A DNA stretch of 64,000 nt from Bacteroidales bacterium (GTDB taxonomy: Bacteria > Bacteroidota > Bacteroidia > Bacteroidales > UBA932): contig JAFZBF010000040.1 of NCBI GenBank assembly GCA_017561885.1, forward strand, positions 1 to 64,000, given 5' to 3'. The stretch's first letter is position 1. Each line of letters opens with the position of its first letter. A program made the translations under genes and the position numbers. This document shows positions 7,801-16,605 of the stretch, piece after piece. The notes under the pieces were generated by a model. That model saw only the letters and a program-made list of their open reading frames with translations. It searched no databases and had not been told where the DNA came from.

Positions 7801-9585
7801 ATGAGGAACATTAGGAATTTTTGCATCATCGCCCACATCGACCACGGGAAGAGCACTCTTGCAGACCGTATGCTGGAATGCACGAAGACCCTTGACGAGC
7901 GGGAGATGGAAGACCAGGTGCTGGACAGCATGGATCTGGAGAAGGAGAAAGGCATCACCATCAAGAGCCACGCCATCCAGATGGACTACCGCAAGGACGG
8001 CCAGGACTACGTGCTCAACCTCATCGACACTCCGGGCCACGTGGACTTCTCTTACGAGGTTTCCCGTGCCATCGCTTCCTGCGAAGGCGCTCTGCTGGTG
8101 GTCGACGCCACACAGGGCATCCAGGCCCAGACCATCTCCAACCTATATCTCGCCATCGAACACGACCTCACCATCATCCCTGTCCTCAACAAGATCGATA
8201 TGGACGCGGCTATGATCGACGTGGTCCGAGACCAGGTGGTGGACCTCATAGGCTGCGATCCTGAAGACGTGCTGCTGGCCAGCGCCCGTACCGGCGAAGG
8301 CGTACCAGCCATCCTCGATGCGATAGTCGACCGTGTGCCCGCTCCGGCCGGCGACCCTGACGCACCGCTTCAGGCCCTCATCTTCGACTCCGTATTCAAC
8401 CCCTTCAGGGGCATCATAGCATATTTCAAAGTCGTCAACGGCAGCATCCGCACCGGCGACAAAGTCAAGTTCGTCCACACCGGCCGTATGTACGATGCCG
8501 ACGAAGTGGGCGTGCTGAAGATGAAACTTTGTCCCAGGGACGAAATTCCGTGCGGAAGCGTGGGCTACATCATCTCCGGCATCAAGACTGCCATAGAAGT
8601 GAAGGTGGGAGACACCATTACACATGTCGAAAATCCCTGCAGCGACCATATCGAAGGATTCGAAGAGGTCAAGCCTATGCTCTTCGCCGGTGTATATCCG
8701 GTAGAGGCCGACGAATACGAAGACCTCCGCGCTTCTCTGGAGAAGCTCCAGCTCAACGACGCATCCCTGGTGTTCGAGCCTGAGAGCTCCCTGGCGCTGG
8801 GATTCGGCTTCCGCTGCGGCTTCCTCGGCCTGCTCCACCTCGAGATCGTTCAGGAAAGGCTTTACCGCGAATTCGATATGGACGTCATCACCACCGTGCC
8901 GAACGTGTCCTACAAGGTTTACACCACGCAGGGCGAAGTGGTGGACGTGCATAACCCCTCCGGGCTGCCGGCCCCGACTCTAATCGACCATATTGAAGAA
9001 CCGTACATCCGCGCCCAGATCATCTCCAAGAGTGATTTCTTCGGGCCGATAATGAAACTGTGCCTCGACAAGCGCGGAACTCTCGCCGGACAGCATTTCC
9101 TCACCTCCGACCGTGTAGAGTTGAACTACGACATGCCGCTTGCAGAAATCGTCTTCGACTTTTATGACAGGCTCAAGTCCATCTCTAAGGGCTATGCCTC
9201 GTTCGACTACCACGTGACGGGCTACAACAAAGCCGACCTGGTGAAACTGGACATCCTGCTCAACGGAGAACCAGTGGACGCCCTGTCGTCGCTCATCCAC
9301 CGTGAGCATGCGTACGACTTCGGCCGCCGTATGTGCGAGAAGCTCAAGGACCTCATCCCGCGCCAGCAGTTCGAGATAGCTATCCAGGCCGCCATCGGCG
9401 CCAAAATCATCGCCCGCGAGACCGTGAAGGCCGTACGAAAGGACGTGACTGCGAAATGCTACGGGGGCGACATCACCCGCAAGCGCAAACTGCTGGAGAA
9501 ACAGAAGAAGGGAAAGAAGCGTATGCGCCAGATAGGCAATGTCCAGGTGCCGCAAAGCGCCTTCATGGCGGTGTTGAAACTGTAA
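7801..9585 (+). CDS. lepA: Elongation factor 4 (LepA) back-translocase
   Basis: Ribosome-associated GTPase that acts on stalled or mis-translocated ribosomes. The 594 residues are the usual full length. The G1 motif [14 protein letters not shown] is at residues 9-22, the G3 motif [15 protein letters not shown] follows near 77, NKIDM is the G4 motif near 131, and the LepA-specific C-terminal region ends with the Lys-rich [19 protein letters not shown] and [12 protein letters not shown]. The -7 box ends eight bases from the ATG, so the mRNA may be almost leaderless. First gene of a probable operon with thyA, folA and a transporter; thyA starts ten bases after the stop. Confidence 0.98.
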   Translation: MRNIRNFCIIAHIDHGKSTLADRMLECTKTLDEREMEDQVLDSMDLEKEKGITIKSHAIQMDYRKDGQDYVLNLIDTPGHVDFSYEVSRAIASCEGALLVVDATQGIQAQTISNLYLAIEHDLTIIPVLNKIDMDAAMIDVVRDQVVDLIGCDPEDVLLASARTGEGVPAILDAIVDRVPAPAGDPDAPLQALIFDSVFNPFRGIIAYFKVVNGSIRTGDKVKFVHTGRMYDADEVGVLKMKLCPRDEIPCGSVGYIISGIKTAIEVKVGDTITHVENPCSDHIEGFEEVKPMLFAGVYPVEADEYEDLRASLEKLQLNDASLVFEPESSLALGFGFRCGFLGLLHLEIVQERLYREFDMDVITTVPNVSYKVYTTQGEVVDVHNPSGLPAPTLIDHIEEPYIRAQIISKSDFFGPIMKLCLDKRGTLAGQHFLTSDRVELNYDMPLAEIVFDFYDRLKSISKGYASFDYHVTGYNKADLVKLDILLNGEPVDALSSLIHREHAYDFGRRMCEKLKDLIPRQQFEIAIQAAIGAKIIARETVKAVRKDVTAKCYGGDITRKRKLLEKQKKGKKRMRQIGNVQVPQSAFMAVLKL

Positions 9586-9595
9586 TTTCCACGAT

Positions 9596-10390
9596 ATGAA
9601 ACAATATCTTGACCTGCTGCAATACATCAAGGACAACGGCGTGATGAAAGGCGACCGCACCGGAACCGGCACGAAAAGCGTGTTCGGCTACCAGATGCGC
9701 TTCCACCTTCAGGACGGATTCCCGCTGCTCACCACCAAGAAAGTGCATCTGCGCTCCATCATCTATGAACTGCTGTGGTTCATCAGCGGCAGCACCAACA
9801 TCAAGTACCTCAACGACAACAAAGTCACTATCTGGGACGAATGGGCCGATGAGAACGGCGAGCTGGGACCTGTCTACGGCCACCAGTGGCGCAGCTGGCC
9901 CACCCCCGACGGAGGGCACATCGACCAGCTTGCCAACCTGATGGAGCAGCTCAAGAAGAATCCTGATTCGCGCAGGCACATCATCTCGGCCTGGAACGTG
10001 GCTGAAGTGGATAAGATGGCCCTGCCTCCCTGCCACACTCTGTTCCAGTTCTATGTAGCCGAAGGGAAGCTAAGCTGCCAGCTCTACCAGCGCAGTGCCG
10101 ACGTTTTCCTCGGCGTGCCGTTCAACATCGCTTCATACGCCCTGCTGACGCAGATGGTTGCGCAATGCTGCGGCTACGAACCGGGCGATTTCGTGCACAG
10201 CTTCGGCGACGTGCATATCTACCGAAACCACTTCGAGCAGGTCGACCTGCAACTGAGCCGCACTCCGAGGGCTCTGCCTGTGATGAAGATCAACCCCGAC
10301 GTGAAAGACATCTTCAGTTTCCAGTATGAGGATTTCCAGCTGGAGGGCTACGACCCCTGGCCGGCAATCAAAGCTCCTGTAGCTGTTTAG
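9596..10390 (+). CDS. thyA: Thymidylate synthase
   Basis: Converts dUMP to dTMP using methylenetetrahydrofolate, producing dihydrofolate. It is 264 residues, the standard ThyA length. Seen in order: [17 protein letters not shown] near residue 20, the folate-site region [10 protein letters not shown], the active-site cysteine in [12 protein letters not shown] near residue 145, the [20 protein letters not shown] segment with conserved Asp and Asn, and HIYRNHFEQ. Followed after 23 bases by folA, which recycles the dihydrofolate made here. Confidence 0.98.
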   Translation: MKQYLDLLQYIKDNGVMKGDRTGTGTKSVFGYQMRFHLQDGFPLLTTKKVHLRSIIYELLWFISGSTNIKYLNDNKVTIWDEWADENGELGPVYGHQWRSWPTPDGGHIDQLANLMEQLKKNPDSRRHIISAWNVAEVDKMALPPCHTLFQFYVAEGKLSCQLYQRSADVFLGVPFNIASYALLTQMVAQCCGYEPGDFVHSFGDVHIYRNHFEQVDLQLSRTPRALPVMKINPDVKDIFSFQYEDFQLEGYDPWPAIKAPVAV

Positions 10391-10413
10391 CAGCTTTCCC
10401 AAGTGATAAGTAT

Positions 10414-10986
10414 ATGACTCCGGATACCACCATCAATATCATCGTAGCTGTTGCAGACGACTGGGCCATCGGCCGGGAGGGAGACATGCCCTGGCACATT
10501 TCTGCAGACCTGAAATATTTCAAGGCCAAGACCGGCGGCAACAGTGTCATTATGGGCCGGCGCACCTGGGAGTCAATCGGCTGCAAGCCGCTTCCCGGCA
10601 GGGAAAACATCGTGGTCAGCGCAAGGCTGGCGGAAGAATGGAAGGATGCAGGCACCGGGGCAGGCGCAGAGGGTGGACTGAAGGATGCTGATGCCGGGCA
10701 GACCAGCGCCATAGCCGTGGAGTCTCTGGACAAGGCTCTGGATGTCGCTTCCAGGCCGGACATATTCATTATGGGCGGAGGGATGATTTACAGGCAGGCG
10801 ATGGATGTGGCAGACAGGCTGTATGTCACCCACGTTCACACCACCGTACCGGACGCCGACACCTACTTCCCCGTGATCGATCCGGAGGTATGGGGTCCAG
10901 CTGAGCGTTCCGAGACTTTCGAAGACCCTCGCAGCGGCCTGAAATACGAATTCACAATTTACGTCAGGAAATTCACCGATGAGTAA
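10414..10986 (+). CDS. folA: Dihydrofolate reductase
   Basis: Reduces dihydrofolate to tetrahydrofolate with NADPH. Marks: INIIVAVADDWAIGREGDMPWHISADLKYFK (substrate site, with the catalytic acidic residue after the WH), SVIMGRRTWESIG, PGRENIVVS and the cofactor loop FIMGGGMIYRQAM. At 190 residues it is about 25 longer than usual. The excess is a Gly/Ala/Asp-rich insert at about residues 73-97 (around DAGTGAGAEGG), probably a surface loop. Partner of thyA. Its 3' end overlaps the transporter gene by eight bases, indicating coupling. Confidence 0.95.
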   Translation: MTPDTTINIIVAVADDWAIGREGDMPWHISADLKYFKAKTGGNSVIMGRRTWESIGCKPLPGRENIVVSARLAEEWKDAGTGAGAEGGLKDADAGQTSAIAVESLDKALDVASRPDIFIMGGGMIYRQAMDVADRLYVTHVHTTVPDADTYFPVIDPEVWGPAERSETFEDPRSGLKYEFTIYVRKFTDE

Positions 10987-12346
10987 GACTTCCAAGAGCC
11001 CCGAAAACCGCGACAGTTTCGTCAGCAGCCTGGGCATCCTCCTTGCGATGACCGGTTCTGCAGTGGGCCTCGGCAACCTCTGGCGCTTCCCCTACCTTGT
11101 AGGAGAGAACGGCGGGGCTGCCTTCATCATCTTCTATCTGGTCTGCGTGGTGTTCATCTGTATGCCTATCATGGTGTGCGAATTCATCATCGGCCGTCGC
11201 AGCCAGTCCAACGCTTTCGGAGCCTACAAGAAGCTCGGCGGCAACAAAGGCTGGAAAATCGCAGGCATGCTCAGCGTGCTTGCCGCAGCCTTCATCCTGT
11301 CGTTCTACAGCGTGGTCGGCGGCTGGAGCATCCGCTATCTCGTTATGGCCCTCGGCCTCAAATTCACATCTCCTGAAACCATCCAGCCCGAAGCCGTCTT
11401 CAACAGTTTCGTCACCGGCACCTGGTCACCGATCTTCTATACCTTGCTGTTCCTTGCCTTCACCGGAATAATCATAGTCGCCGGCGTCAAGAACGGCATC
11501 GAAAAATTCACCAAGGCGCTGATGCCCGTGCTCTTCGTGCTGATGGTGATTCTGGCTGTCCGCTCCATGACTCTTCCCGGAGCCAGAGAGGGCATCAGAT
11601 ATCTCTTCAAGCCCGACTTCTCGAAATTCACAGGATCTTCGGCCATAGCTGCGCTAGGACAGGCGTTCTTCTCTCTGTCTCTGGGCTGCGGCACCATTCT
11701 CACATATGCTTCCTACGTGCCCCGCAAGGAGAACATACTGAAATGCGGTGCTGAGACTACTGCTCTCGACACGCTCTTCGCCCTGATTGCCGGCTGCGCC
11801 ATAATGCCAGCCGTCTTCGCCTACGGCATAAGCCCCGGACAGGGCCCCGGCCTGGTATTCGTCACCCTGCCGGCCATCTTCGCAGAGCTGCCCGCCGGCG
11901 GCTTCGCAGCGATCCTGTTCTTCGTTTCGCTCTTCCTGGCGGCGCTCACCTCTGCCATTTCCCTGCTGGAAGTTGTCATCGCTTTCCTCATCGAGGAGTG
12001 TAAGCTCCGCAGGCCGGTAGCAGTGTCCGTTTCCATGTCGGTGTTCGTAGTGCTCGCCGTGCTCTGCTCCCTGTCGCAAGGAGCCCTCAGCCATGTCAAG
12101 ATATTCTCCCTGAACATTTTCGACCTGTTCGACTATGTTTCGTCGAATGTACTGATGACCTTCGGCGCCCTGCTGGCCGTGCTCTTCGTTGGCCATAAGC
12201 TCAGCCGTGCCGACGTCCATGACGAACTCACCAGCGGCGGCCTCTACGGCGTACCTCGCGGTTTCTTCAAAGTTCTGTACTTTATCATCCGCTGGGCGGC
12301 TCCTGCCGTCATCATCGCCATCCTCATCGCCGGGTTATTCGGATAG
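10979..12346 (+). CDS. Sodium-dependent transporter, NSS/SNF family
   Basis: A 455-residue inner-membrane symporter of the neurotransmitter:sodium symporter family (LeuT/MhsT type), which uses the Na+ gradient to import amino acids or related amines. The start is diagnostic: SLGILLAMTGSAVGLGNLWRFPYLVGENGGAAFIIFYL holds the unwound TM1 sodium and substrate site. At least eleven hydrophobic segments follow, with GQAFFSLSLGCGTILTYASY as the TM6 equivalent. Substrate cannot be predicted. It overlaps folA by eight bases, so it is expressed with the folate genes, although the metabolic link is not obvious. Confidence 0.93.
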   Translation: MSKTSKSPENRDSFVSSLGILLAMTGSAVGLGNLWRFPYLVGENGGAAFIIFYLVCVVFICMPIMVCEFIIGRRSQSNAFGAYKKLGGNKGWKIAGMLSVLAAAFILSFYSVVGGWSIRYLVMALGLKFTSPETIQPEAVFNSFVTGTWSPIFYTLLFLAFTGIIIVAGVKNGIEKFTKALMPVLFVLMVILAVRSMTLPGAREGIRYLFKPDFSKFTGSSAIAALGQAFFSLSLGCGTILTYASYVPRKENILKCGAETTALDTLFALIAGCAIMPAVFAYGISPGQGPGLVFVTLPAIFAELPAGGFAAILFFVSLFLAALTSAISLLEVVIAFLIEECKLRRPVAVSVSMSVFVVLAVLCSLSQGALSHVKIFSLNIFDLFDYVSSNVLMTFGALLAVLFVGHKLSRADVHDELTSGGLYGVPRGFFKVLYFIIRWAAPAVIIAILIAGLFG

Positions 12347-12437
12347 GCCTGCTGCTCCACATTTTGGACCCGCAGGGGTGTTTCATCTCCGCACTGAAAG
12401 GATTTTTCGTAAATTAGCAGAGATTATTCCCAACGCT

Positions 12438-13550
12438 ATGCAAGATTCCAATCGCATCGTCTTTCTCGATTATATACGAGTAATCGCGTGTTTCCTGGTG
12501 ATGCTGGTCCATTCCAGCGAATGTTTCTACGGCGGAGGCGGCTTCGGGCTGGCAACCGATATGTCGCTTGTCCCCAACGAAGCTGCTCGATTCTGGGTGG
12601 CATTCTATGACGGTTTCGTGGCGCGCACCTGCGTACCGCTCTTTATGATCGTTTCGGCCTTCCTGCTCGTCCCGCTGAAGCCCGGGCAGACAATGACCGG
12701 TTTCTACAAGCGCCGTTTCACACGCATACTGCCGCCCCTGGTGTTATTTTTGGTGCTCTACTGTATCCTGCCGCCCCTTTTCGGATGGATGAGCTGGGAC
12801 CAGGGCCTGCATGAACTGAAGATGCTTCCCTTCAATTTCCCTTCTACCGGCGGCCATCTGTGGTTCATGTATCCGCTTATCGGCCTGTACCTGATCATTC
12901 CGGTGGTTTCACCCTGGCTGGAGAAGGCAACTGCCAAAGAGGAACGGATTTTCCTTGCATTCTTCGCACTTTCCACCTTCATCCCCTGGATTCACCGCTT
13001 CATCACCAAGGAACTCTGGGGCGAATGTTTCTGGAACGGTTTTACTATGCTCTGGTACTGCTCGGGCTATCTGGGATATCTGGTGATGGCACACTATATC
13101 CGGGTGCATCTGGACTGGAGCCGCTCCCGTAAACTCTGGGTAGGATGGGCTTGTTTCCTGTTGGGCTCTGCATTCACTTTCTGGTCATTCTGGATGAAGG
13201 CCACTCCGGGCGTCACCATCCCGACCCCTGATGTCGAATGGGCCTGGGAGTTCTGTATGCCAAATCTGCTGATCTCGACGTTCGGACTGTTCCTCGTGTT
13301 CTCCTGCATCCGTCAGGAGAAGGCCCCGGCGCTCGTCACCGGCGTCTCTAAGCGTTCCTACGGAATGTATCTGATGCATATGCTCTTCCTCATCCCGATT
13401 TCCAGCCTGGTCATCGGCAGCGACATCGCCAACCCTGCCGTCCCGATCTGGGCTGCCATCCCGCTGATTGCCATACTCACATATCTCTGCTGCGCCATCA
13501 CCGCCAAGCTCATCTCGCTGCTCCCCGGCAGCAAATGGATCATCGGCTGA
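12438..13550 (+). CDS. Acyltransferase 3 family membrane protein
   Basis: A 370-residue multi-pass inner-membrane acyltransferase (OafA/WecH type), which adds acetyl or other acyl groups to surface sugars. It begins RIVFLDYIRVIACFLVMLVHSSE, with the family's conserved Arg and His in the first membrane segment, then about ten hydrophobic segments including GHLWFMYPLIGLYLIIPVV. I choose ATG 12438; the longer frame to 12189 overlaps the transporter gene and has unlike composition. It may modify glycan made by the nearby transferases, which is inference. A hairpin at 13646-13680 lies downstream. Confidence 0.87.
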   Translation: MQDSNRIVFLDYIRVIACFLVMLVHSSECFYGGGGFGLATDMSLVPNEAARFWVAFYDGFVARTCVPLFMIVSAFLLVPLKPGQTMTGFYKRRFTRILPPLVLFLVLYCILPPLFGWMSWDQGLHELKMLPFNFPSTGGHLWFMYPLIGLYLIIPVVSPWLEKATAKEERIFLAFFALSTFIPWIHRFITKELWGECFWNGFTMLWYCSGYLGYLVMAHYIRVHLDWSRSRKLWVGWACFLLGSAFTFWSFWMKATPGVTIPTPDVEWAWEFCMPNLLISTFGLFLVFSCIRQEKAPALVTGVSKRSYGMYLMHMLFLIPISSLVIGSDIANPAVPIWAAIPLIAILTYLCCAITAKLISLLPGSKWIIG

Positions 13551-13645
13551 AGCTTTTCATAGCGATAACCAGGTTTTATTAAATATCCCTGCCGTACTTC
13601 ACGAAAGTCGTGATTTGTAAGTGCCTGGTTCTTAGAGAAATCCGC

Positions 13646-13680
13646 AAAGTCCTATTCCCGATTTTAAGGGGTAGGACTTT
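13646..13680. terminator. Hairpin downstream of the acyltransferase gene
   Basis: Nine-bp stem AAAGTCCTA / TAGGACTTT extended by a CCC/GGG pairing. The following T-run is poor (ACTTTAATG), so it may be a terminator or part of a structured RNA. Just upstream, AACCAGG (13567-13573) can pair with CCTGGTT (13624-13630), enclosing a TCACGA-AAG-TCGTGA hairpin (13599-13613). I see no gene between 13551 and 13790. Confidence 0.45.
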
Positions 13681-13790
13681 ACTTTAATGCCTGATAACCA
13701 GCTTTTTGCATAACACACCCTTTGTGTCGTCCGGAAAAAGTTTACTTAGAAAAAGCATGCAGCTTACACGAAATGTTCTGCTGTTGAAAA

Positions 13791-14435
13791 GAAGTTATCC
13801 TCGGACGTCAGCAGGAGACCTTAAAAATCTCCTGCTGGCGGACGGGAGATAACTTCACTGCTTTCCGGCCACAAAAGGGTTTTGCCTGCGGGGATGTTCA
13901 TAAATCGAAGTTATCCTAGCCGGACAAAGCGAGCCGTAAGGCAGAGCTCGCTTTGCTGGCTGGAGATAACTTCTTTTCCATTATCAACACTAACCCAACT
14001 TTCACGGATGATACAACCATGCCCCACAATGCCATGTAGGACATATTGTAAGAATCCGTGGCAGGAAATCCCTCCACGGATTTCTGTAAGGCTTTCTGTA
14101 GATACCTGTAGAAGGGTCTGTATAAATTTGTGAAAGTTGGATTTTATCACCGACAGCACCGAACTTATCTCCCGCCCGGCAGGGAGCTCTGCCAAATGGC
14201 TCCCTTTTACCTGGCGAGGATAAGTTCTGCATTTGTGTGGATTGCTGCCTTCCCGATTGGAAGCATATGCTGCCGATGGTGGAGATAGGGTTATCTCCCG
14301 AAGGCTGCAGCGAGCTCCACCTTACGGCTCGCTTTGCCTTCGAGGATAACCCTTCTGTCCCCGCAAACCGCCTTTTCGCGGGACGGACGAACTCCGAACT
14401 GGCTTCCGTCCCCGCAAACTGCCCTTTCGCGGGAC
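13791..14435. repeat. Dispersed multi-hairpin element, copy A
   Basis: Non-coding element related to copy B at 55881-56570. An extra 66-base hairpin (13791-13856) is followed by the shared core: hairpin 1 (13907-13973), a branched section closed by CCAACTTTCAC (13995-14005) and GTGAAAGTTGG (14130-14140), hairpin 3 (14161-14227), hairpin 4 (14287-14353), and two 51-base units starting at 14357 and 14408. Hairpins 1, 3 and 4 are each exactly 67 bases and are bounded by TTATC and GATAA inside different outer pairs. Short open frames through it are not credible genes. Its right end lies 17 bases from the stop of the mutarotase gene. Confidence 0.85.
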
Positions 14436-14451
14436 AAGTGAAGGCCAAAGT

Positions 14452-14775
14452 TTAGAAAATGCGCTCCATCAGCTGCCACTTGTCGGCAGAACTGGCATTG
14501 GCGGGGCAGCCTTGGAACTGGGAAACGTACGCCTCCCATTCCGCCTGCCGGGGAAGCGTTGCCAGACGAGCCATATCGCGCTCAAAGTCAAAGTTGTCCA
14601 CAGTATCCATAATCATGAACAAACTGCGGCCGCGACGGAAAATCTGCATATCCACAATTCCGACCTCGCGCTGACCCGCAATCACTTCAGGCCACACATG
14701 CGCGTGCACCTCGACATATTTGGCAATCATTTCATCGTCATCCACGAGGGTCAATGTCTGACAGTATCTTTTCAT
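14452..14775 (-). CDS. L-rhamnose mutarotase family protein
   Basis: A 107-residue alpha/beta-barrel protein of the L-rhamnose mutarotase (DUF718) family, which interconverts sugar anomers. It has the family pattern RYCQTLTLVDDDEMIAKYVEVHAHVWPEV with the conserved His-x-x-x-Trp, IVDMQIFRRGRSLFMIMDT, and a C-terminal Trp-rich end (EWEAYVSQFQG, then DKWQLMERIF). I start at ATG 14775 (MKRYCQ), which gives the standard length. It follows the nucleotidyltransferase/kinase gene by 41 bases on the same strand, suggesting a shared sugar-activation role; the sugar (rhamnose, fucose or other) is unknown. Confidence 0.85.
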   Translation of the reverse strand: MKRYCQTLTLVDDDEMIAKYVEVHAHVWPEVIAGQREVGIVDMQIFRRGRSLFMIMDTVDNFDFERDMARLATLPRQAEWEAYVSQFQGCPANASSADKWQLMERIF

Positions 14776-14816
14776 AGTCGTGCAAAAACTCATCAAACAG
14801 TCCGTACTGAGAAACC

Positions 14817-15992
14817 CTACATCCCGGCCCGGCGGATCGTGAGCCGGATTGCCTCAGGATGCGCAGCAACAAAGGAGGCGGCATCATCCACTACACAGGC
14901 CAGATATCCACCGCCGCCTGCTCCGGGCATTTTCCAGGCCAGCACGCCAGGCACAACACTCCACTTGTCGATGACCTCCTGCACGCCCGGCTGGATCATC
15001 GCCGGAAACATTGCAACCTGCGCCTCAAAAGAAGCCCGGTAAGCTACAGCGAATGCAGAAAGATCCCGAGCCAGAATTGCTGACCAGCATGCAGCAGCCG
15101 CACCCGCCAACACCTGCACTTTCTCAAGCGTAATATCTTTGCCTTCCACGACCGAGCACCCGGGCCTGCGCGGCTCCATCGGAATCATCGCCAGATGCCC
15201 CTCCAACCAGCTCAAGACAGCCTCATCGGAACAAACTTCAATCTTCTCCGGCCAGAATCGCCCGTTATAGTAATGCCTGCACAGCCCCGGCACACATATT
15301 CCGATCGAATCCTGTGCCCCGCTGGTAATCCCGTCCGAGCGCTCAGGATCGTTCTCGAAGCAGAACACCAGCTTCGCAAGCATCTCCGGATCCATATTCG
15401 GCAGGTTGTACGGCCAAATCTTGCGTATCATATTCCTGGTGGAAGTAGCCAGGCCGCACCTCTCGCGGATTTCGAACGTAGGCTCCAGGGATATCGTCAC
15501 CGCCCAGCCCGGAGCGAAGCAAGACACATACGGCTGGTCTATCCACGTTCCGGCCAGATCCAGACGAGTCGGCACTCGGCTCGAAACCCTCTTCAGATCG
15601 GTGGACGAACGCGCTGCTAGCCCTTCGTGAGGATCGCGACGCAGCACCACATACTCTATTCCCCGCTCTCGGCATACCCGCGCCTTCTCCTCGGATCCGC
15701 CATCCTCGTTCACCACGAGAATATCCGGCTTCACGATGTCCAGCGTCGGCAGAAAATCCAGCACGCCGCTACCCGCATTTATATAGGCATCCTTCACATA
15801 GCGGATGCTCTTCACCATAAACAGCCTCTCCTGCTCGCTGTACACAGTCTTGTGATGCTTGTACCCGAGAATCGTAGCATCGCTGCCAATTCCCACATAC
15901 AGGTCGCCATACTCCGCAGCCTGCCTGAAAAACTCTACGTGCCCGCTGTGCAGCAGATCATAACAGCCCGAAACAAACACTTTCTTTTTCAT
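14817..15992 (-). CDS. Fused nucleotidyltransferase / GHMP-type sugar kinase
   Basis: A 391-residue two-domain protein. Residues 1-140 are a cytidylyltransferase-like domain: VFVSGCYDLLHSGHVEFFRQA carries the HxGH nucleotide motif, and RSSTDLKRV near residue 130 resembles the second motif of the family. Residues 145-391 look like a GHMP kinase: RVPTRLDLAGTWIDQP at the start, DGITSGAQDSIGI in place of the usual phosphate-binding loop, and the C-terminal AWKMPGAGGGGYLAC. The product may phosphorylate a sugar and then activate it as a nucleotide sugar, but the substrate is unknown. Start is ATG 15992, four bases after the ORF6N stop. Confidence 0.75.
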   Translation of the reverse strand: MKKKVFVSGCYDLLHSGHVEFFRQAAEYGDLYVGIGSDATILGYKHHKTVYSEQERLFMVKSIRYVKDAYINAGSGVLDFLPTLDIVKPDILVVNEDGGSEEKARVCRERGIEYVVLRRDPHEGLAARSSTDLKRVSSRVPTRLDLAGTWIDQPYVSCFAPGWAVTISLEPTFEIRERCGLATSTRNMIRKIWPYNLPNMDPEMLAKLVFCFENDPERSDGITSGAQDSIGICVPGLCRHYYNGRFWPEKIEVCSDEAVLSWLEGHLAMIPMEPRRPGCSVVEGKDITLEKVQVLAGAAAACWSAILARDLSAFAVAYRASFEAQVAMFPAMIQPGVQEVIDKWSVVPGVLAWKMPGAGGGGYLACVVDDAASFVAAHPEAIRLTIRRAGM

Positions 15993-15996
15993 ATCC

Positions 15997-16605
15997 TTAC
16001 TTTTGTTTTGACCCCTCTTTACGTACACGCTTCACTGTATGCTTTACTTTTCCTATTATGAAATTTAACTCCAGCGAAGATTCTGTTTCGGAGGTCTCCA
16101 TTTCAGGCATCACAATATCAGTCAGAACCTCTCCAAAATGTTGAATCTTTGTTTTTTGAACTTCTTTATCACGTTCATCGTGTAATTCTGCCAATTCACG
16201 TTTAAGGCTGTGCACTTTGGCAAACGTCTCCACAATAGCCAGAGTAGCAATAGTTGCCCTCTGAGATTTCAAGATGGTTGCCAGCATATACAAGCCCTTT
16301 TCTGTGAAGGCCTTATAATTGTACTTGGTATGGCGACCTTTCCCTTTTGTGGTTTGTTCTAAGATCAAATATTTTGATCTTAGAAGAGTTGATTCTTCTC
16401 CAGACAAAAACAATAAATAGTCATCTGGAAACTTCTGTGGATTGTTGCGCACAGCTTGGTTTACTTCCCTTGTCTCAACTCCGTACAACTGAGCAACATC
16501 CTTGTCTAACAATACTCTCTCATTGCGTATTACCACAATCTTTTCTTCTACTTCCGCAGCACTTATCAGTACCTGGTCGGATTCTTTCTTCACATTCTCT
16601 TTCAT
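15997..16605 (-). CDS. ORF6N domain DNA-binding protein
   Basis: A 202-residue protein with an N-terminal ORF6N domain: EKIVVIRNERVLLDKDVAQLYGVETREVNQAVRNNPQKFP, then LRSKYLILEQTTKGKGRHTKYNYKAFTEKGLYMLATIL. The family is found in phages and mobile regions as a putative DNA-binding regulator. The second half is charged and probably helical. The gene is visibly AT-richer than its neighbours and has an AAGGAG nine bases before its ATG, an unusual Shine-Dalgarno-like start here; both hint at horizontal origin. ATG 16605 is chosen; a GTG at 16623 is possible. Confidence 0.82.
   Translation of the reverse strand: MKENVKKESDQVLISAAEVEEKIVVIRNERVLLDKDVAQLYGVETREVNQAVRNNPQKFPDDYLLFLSGEESTLLRSKYLILEQTTKGKGRHTKYNYKAFTEKGLYMLATILKSQRATIATLAIVETFAKVHSLKRELAELHDERDKEVQKTKIQHFGEVLTDIVMPEMETSETESSLELNFIIGKVKHTVKRVRKEGSKQK

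Noticed and set aside
8035..8046. GGCCACGTGGAC as a third parS
   Set aside because: Two outer positions differ from the palindrome and it encodes the invariant GHVDF motif of lepA, which explains the sequence.
8143..8952. 269-residue open frame antisense to lepA
   Set aside because: Shadow of lepA with His/Val-rich, unfamiliar composition and no start signal.
12189..12437. Longer N-terminus of the acyltransferase
   Set aside because: It overlaps the transporter gene by more than 150 bases and is Ser/Pro-rich out-of-frame sequence; ATG 12438 gives the family start.
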